Part shown: positions 61,044 through 64,000 of the stretch, one piece after another | Layout of the letters: each line of letters starts with the position of its first letter | Numbering within the stretch: the stretch's first letter is position 1 | NCBI GenBank assembly: GCA_963827065.1 | Contig: CAWGZM010000005.1 | Span: forward strand, 21,413 to 85,412 | Source of the DNA: JACVRW01 sp963827065 | GTDB taxonomy: Bacteria; Actinomycetota; Thermoleophilia; Solirubrobacterales; Thermoleophilaceae | DNA: 64,000 nt | Direction: 5' to 3' | The notes under the pieces: generated by a model | Seen by the model: the letters and a program-made list of their open reading frames with translations, nothing else | The model's database searches: none | Told to the model about the DNA's origin: nothing | Program-made: the position numbers and the translations under genes

Positions 61044-62405
61044 TTGAGCGAGCCGCGCACATACGACGCCGACGTGGTGGTGGTCGGAGCCGGGCTCGCC
61101 GGCCTGGTGGCCGCGCGCCAGTTGACAGCCGCGGGCTCGTCCGTGGTCGTGCTCGAGGCCCGTGATCGCGTGGGCGGGCGCGTCCTCAGCCACGAGCTCG
61201 GCGACGGCAAGGTCGTCGAGCTGGGTGGCCAATGGACCGGTCCGACGCAGGACCGGCTCGCCGCGCTGGCACGCGAGCTCGGGGTAGATAGGTTCCCGAC
61301 GCACGACGACGGCAGCAACGTCATCGAGTACCGCGGCCGCCTGCGCCGCTACGAGGGCACCACCCCGCGCATCAACCCGCTCGTGCTGCTGGACGTGGAG
61401 CGCGCCCAGCGCCGCCTCAACCGCCTTGCGCGCAGGGTGCCGCTCGAGGCCCCCTGGGAGGCCCCCGACGCCGGGCGCCTCGACGGCCAGACGGCCGCGA
61501 GCTGGATGCGCCGCAACCTCGCGACGGGGCAGGGCCGGATGCTGTTCGAGCTCGGCATCGAGGCGGTCTGGGCGGCCGAGCCGGAGGACCTGTCGCTGTT
61601 GCACGTCCTCTTCTACATCCACTCGGCGGGGAGTCTCGAGACCCTCTTCGACACGGGCGGCGGCGCGCAGCAGGACCGCTTCGTCGGCGGCTCGCAGCTG
61701 ATCGCACTACGGCTGGCCGAGGAGCTCGGCGAGCGCGTGGTGCTCGGCGCGCCCGTGCGCCGCATCGAGCACGGCGGCGACGGTGTCACCGTCCATGCCG
61801 ACGGCGCCGGCGCACGCGGCAGGCGCGCGCTCCTGGCGATCGCGCCGACGCTCGCCGGCCGCGTCGCCTACGACCCGCCGCTGCCCGGCTTCCGGGACCA
61901 GCTCACTCAACGCATGCCGATGGGCACGGTCGTCAAGTGCATGGCGGTCTACGAGGAGCCGTTCTGGCGCGGCGAGGGGCTCTCGGGCCAGGGCACGAGC
62001 GACACCGGGCCGGTCAAGGTGACCTACGACAACTCGCCGCCGGACGGCTCGCCGGGCGTGCTGCTCGGCTTCCTCGAGGGGAGGCACGCGCGCGAGCTCG
62101 GGCGCGCAGCCGCGGATGAGCGCCGCGCAGCGGTCCTCGACTCCTTCGGGCGCCTGTTCGGCCCGCGTGCCGCGAAGCCGGAGGACTACATCGAGAAGCT
62201 GTGGGCGGAGGAGGAGTTCACGCGCGGCTGCTACGGCTGTCACATGCCGACCGGCGCCTGGACGAGCTACGGGCGCGCGCTGCGCCCGCCGATCGGCGCG
62301 CTGCACTGGGCGGGCGCCGAGTACGCGACCGTCTGGAACGGCTACATGGACGGCGCCGTTCGCTCGGGCGAGGAGGGCGCGCGCGAGTTGCTGGAACGCC
62401 TCTAG
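61044..62405 (+). CDS. flavin-containing amine oxidase
   Basis: A 453-residue FAD amine oxidase (monoamine oxidase-like). The FAD dinucleotide motif is DADVVVVGAGLAGLVAARQL, followed by VVVLEARDRVGGRVLS and ELGGQWTGPTQDRL; the C-terminal FAD motif is ALHWAGAEYATVWNGYMDGA, VRSGEEGARELL. DRFVGGSQLIALRLAEEL and TYDNSPPDGSPGVLLGFLEG are also typical. It oxidises amines to aldehydes with H2O2 release; substrate unknown. TTG 61044 has TAGGGT (61030-61035) 8 nt upstream. It overlaps the convergent cyclodeaminase-family gene by 4 nt. Confidence 0.92.
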   Translation: MSEPRTYDADVVVVGAGLAGLVAARQLTAAGSSVVVLEARDRVGGRVLSHELGDGKVVELGGQWTGPTQDRLAALARELGVDRFPTHDDGSNVIEYRGRLRRYEGTTPRINPLVLLDVERAQRRLNRLARRVPLEAPWEAPDAGRLDGQTAASWMRRNLATGQGRMLFELGIEAVWAAEPEDLSLLHVLFYIHSAGSLETLFDTGGGAQQDRFVGGSQLIALRLAEELGERVVLGAPVRRIEHGGDGVTVHADGAGARGRRALLAIAPTLAGRVAYDPPLPGFRDQLTQRMPMGTVVKCMAVYEEPFWRGEGLSGQGTSDTGPVKVTYDNSPPDGSPGVLLGFLEGRHARELGRAAADERRAAVLDSFGRLFGPRAAKPEDYIEKLWAEEEFTRGCYGCHMPTGAWTSYGRALRPPIGALHWAGAEYATVWNGYMDGAVRSGEEGARELLERL

Positions 62406-63340
62406 TGACCGCCGGCCCGGCGTGCGAGCGCGGTCGCGACGACCACGTCCTCCCACGACATGCCCGTGCTCTTGAAGAGCCGCGGGTCCTCCTCAGGCAG
62501 GGTCGCGCGCCCGCCCACGACGTCCGCGAGCGTCATCAGCGAGTCCTCGGCGAGCGCGCCCGCCTCGATCGCCTGAATCACGTCGCCCGCCTCGCGCAGC
62601 GCGGCCGAGCGCGCCTCGACGACGACGCTTGCGCGGGCGGCGAGCTGCTCGTCGACCTCGCGCGCGTCGGGCTCGTGCGAGCCGACGGCCACGACGGTCG
62701 CCCCGGGCGCGACGAGCGCGCCGTCGAAAAGCGGCTCGCGCGCCGTCGTGCAACAGCAGACGAGGTCGGCCTTGCGGATGTGCTCGCCGGCCGGCTCCTC
62801 GGGGGCACGCGCGTCCACACCCGCCTCGAGGCAGCGCCGCACGAACTGCTCGAGCCGCCCGCGGTTGCGCGCGAACACGTCAACCCGCTCGAGCGGCCGG
62901 ACCTCCCGCAACGCCTGCACGTGGCTCCAGGCCTGCGGCCCGCTGCCGAAGACGACGAGCCGGCGCGCGTCGGGCCGCGCGAGCCGGCGCACGGCGAGCG
63001 CGGACACCGCGGCCGTCCGCAGCGAGGTGAGCGCGATCCCGTCGACGAGCGCCGCCGGCGCCAGCGTGGCGGCGTCGAACAGCACGTAGACCCCCTGGAT
63101 GCGGGGCAGGCCGCGCTCCGGGTTGGCGGCCGCGACGGTGGCGAGCTTGACGCCGGCGGCACCCGCCCAGCTCGAGGGCATCAGCAGGATCTCGCCGGCA
63201 TCGATCGCGAACGCCGAGCGCGGCGGGTCGTCCTCGGGGTCGAGGCCCTCGAGGAGTGCCCGCTCGAGCGCATCCACGGCGTCCGCGAAGGGCAGCAGCC
63301 GGTCGACGTCGCCGGGGCCCAGGAAGGGCGGCGCGCTCAT
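62402..63340 (-). CDS. ornithine cyclodeaminase/mu-crystallin family (probable pyrroline-2-carboxylate reductase)
   Basis: A 312-residue NAD(P)-binding protein: ILLMPSSWAGAAGVKLATVA, GVYVLFDAATLAPAALVDGI, LTSLRTAAVSALAVRRLARP, VVFGSGPQAWSHVQALREVR (Rossmann) and ADLVCCCTTAREPLFDGALV, VGSHEPDAREVDEQLAA. The family includes ornithine cyclodeaminase and delta-1-pyrroline-2-carboxylate or ketimine reductases. The adjacent proline-racemase-family gene (4-nt overlap) favours the reductase role in trans-3-hydroxyproline breakdown. Confidence 0.87.
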   Translation of the reverse strand: MSAPPFLGPGDVDRLLPFADAVDALERALLEGLDPEDDPPRSAFAIDAGEILLMPSSWAGAAGVKLATVAAANPERGLPRIQGVYVLFDAATLAPAALVDGIALTSLRTAAVSALAVRRLARPDARRLVVFGSGPQAWSHVQALREVRPLERVDVFARNRGRLEQFVRRCLEAGVDARAPEEPAGEHIRKADLVCCCTTAREPLFDGALVAPGATVVAVGSHEPDAREVDEQLAARASVVVEARSAALREAGDVIQAIEAGALAEDSLMTLADVVGGRATLPEEDPRLFKSTGMSWEDVVVATALARRAGGH

Positions 63341-64000
63341 CGCAGCACGAAGCCGCGCGCGAGCGGGTCGCGCGGATCGAGCGTGAAGCGGTGCTCGCCC
63401 GTCCTGAAGGCGCTTCCCTCGACCTCTGTGACGAACGCGTCGCGGCCGTCGGCCTCGAGCTCCTCGGCCACGCGGGCGCGGAACTCCGTGCCGATGATCG
63501 AGCGGTGGGTCAACACGGATGAGGCGTCCATGCGCCCCTCGGTGGCCAGGAGCGCGAGCCGCGCGGAGGTGGCGGAGCCGCAGGGCGAGCGGTCCACCTC
63601 GCCGTCGGCGAAGATCGTGACGTTGCGCTGGCGCGGCCCCTCGGGGCCGTCGCCGAGGTCCTCGAAGAGGATCGTCCCGTAGATGCCGGACAGGCGCGCG
63701 TCGGACGGATGGCGGGCGTGCTCGGTCGCGTCGAGAGCGCGCTTGACGTCCCGTCCGAGCGCGATCAGCTCGGCGAGCCGCTCGGGGGTCACGGCAAGGC
63801 CTGCCGCGCCGGCGTCGAGCGACGCGTAGATGGCGCCGCCGTAGGCGACGTCCACCGCCAATTTGCCGCGCGCGGTCTCGACCTCGACGCCAGCGGCGAG
63901 GACATAGGACGGGACGTTGCGGAATGTCACCGACTCGACCCGCGCGCCGGACATACGCACGCGTGCGAGCACGCGCCCGGAGGGAACGTCGATCGTGACG
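63337..64000 (-). CDS. proline racemase family enzyme (partial, 5' end outside the window)
   Basis: About 221 C-terminal residues of the proline racemase / hydroxyproline epimerase / trans-3-hydroxyproline dehydratase family: VTIDVPSGRVLARVRM, VTFRNVPSYVLAAGVEVETA, VDVAYGGAIYASLDAGAAGL, IYGTILFEDL and the second active-site motif FADGEVDRSPCGSATSARLA. The first active-site residue (Cys in racemases and epimerases, Thr or Ser in the dehydratase) lies beyond 64000, so the reaction cannot be fixed. The stop overlaps the ATG of the cyclodeaminase-family gene by 4 nt. Confidence 0.93.
   Translation of the reverse strand, partial: VTIDVPSGRVLARVRMSGARVESVTFRNVPSYVLAAGVEVETARGKLAVDVAYGGAIYASLDAGAAGLAVTPERLAELIALGRDVKRALDATEHARHPSDARLSGIYGTILFEDLGDGPEGPRQRNVTIFADGEVDRSPCGSATSARLALLATEGRMDASSVLTHRSIIGTEFRARVAEELEADGRDAFVTEVEGSAFRTGEHRFTLDPRDPLARGFVLR

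Overview
The window is about 70% GC, with dense gene packing, many 4-nt ATGA/GTGA overlaps, frequent GTG and TTG starts and -10 boxes of the form TANNNT. The tmRNA tag (ADSHRVQPLAA) begins like the mycobacterial tag. Together with the families present this points to a high-GC Actinomycetota chromosome, most likely class Thermoleophilia (Solirubrobacterales/Gaiellales type). The class is an inference; the phylum is well supported. I see no prophage, CRISPR array, insertion-sequence transposase, rRNA or tRNA. The window is housekeeping chromosome with small accessory patches.

Layout. 1-1.4 kb: the 5' part of a secreted Pro/Glu repeat protein (minus strand, runs off the left edge, frame broken). 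1.5-5.3 kb: GNAT, UDP-glucose pyrophosphorylase, CtaG-like membrane protein, ComF, short ribosome hibernation factor. 5.4-13.5 kb: secA, prfB with the RF2 programmed frameshift, LD-carboxypeptidase, GroES, ftsH (one-base frameshift), ArsR plus SRPBCC pair. 13.6-17.3 kb: palindromic repeat, diguanylate cyclase, then nadC - nrtR - nadA. 17.3-18.4 kb: a small graveyard of three truncated genes. 18.4-20.8 kb: secreted unknown, XRE/membrane pair, RibD-like reductase. 20.9-26 kb: ftsE-ftsX-ctpA-rnr-smpB. 26-30.7 kb (minus): five-gene envelope-stress operon (LiaF-like PspC protein, 62-aa membrane protein, PspC histidine kinase, LuxR regulator, NagA). 30.8-31.2 kb: ssrA tmRNA. 31.7-33.3 kb: stand-alone 5'-3' exonuclease divergent from UdgX. 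34-39.8 kb: FadR regulator, amino-acid dehydrogenase and, divergently, a fused indolepyruvate:ferredoxin oxidoreductase. 39.9-43.7 kb: aldo/keto reductase, VOC, flavoprotein, GCS2 ligase. 43.8-57.1 kb: three sigma-70 genes, interspersed with a Vms1/baeRF-like protein, a MarR-controlled ABC exporter, cupin, DUF72, DUF6766, MpsC and YihY. 57.2-59.8 kb: LigD split into separate polymerase and phosphoesterase genes, CDF metal exporter, second copy of the palindromic repeat, small Cys-rich protein. 61-64 kb: flavin amine oxidase and a probable hydroxyproline/pyrroline-carboxylate pair.

Themes. (1) Twelve genes carry TANNNT exactly 6-8 nt before the start codon, usually with no Shine-Dalgarno, so leaderless mRNA is predicted to be common. 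(2) Several regulators sit in textbook divergent arrangements with readable operators (ArsR, XRE, MarR, NrtR). (3) Envelope maintenance, export and division genes are abundant (SecA, FtsEX, CtpA, FtsH, LdcA, LiaFSR-like operon, NagA). (4) Two frame breaks (ftsH and the Pro/Glu repeat protein) may be assembly or sequencing errors and should be checked before they are treated as biology.
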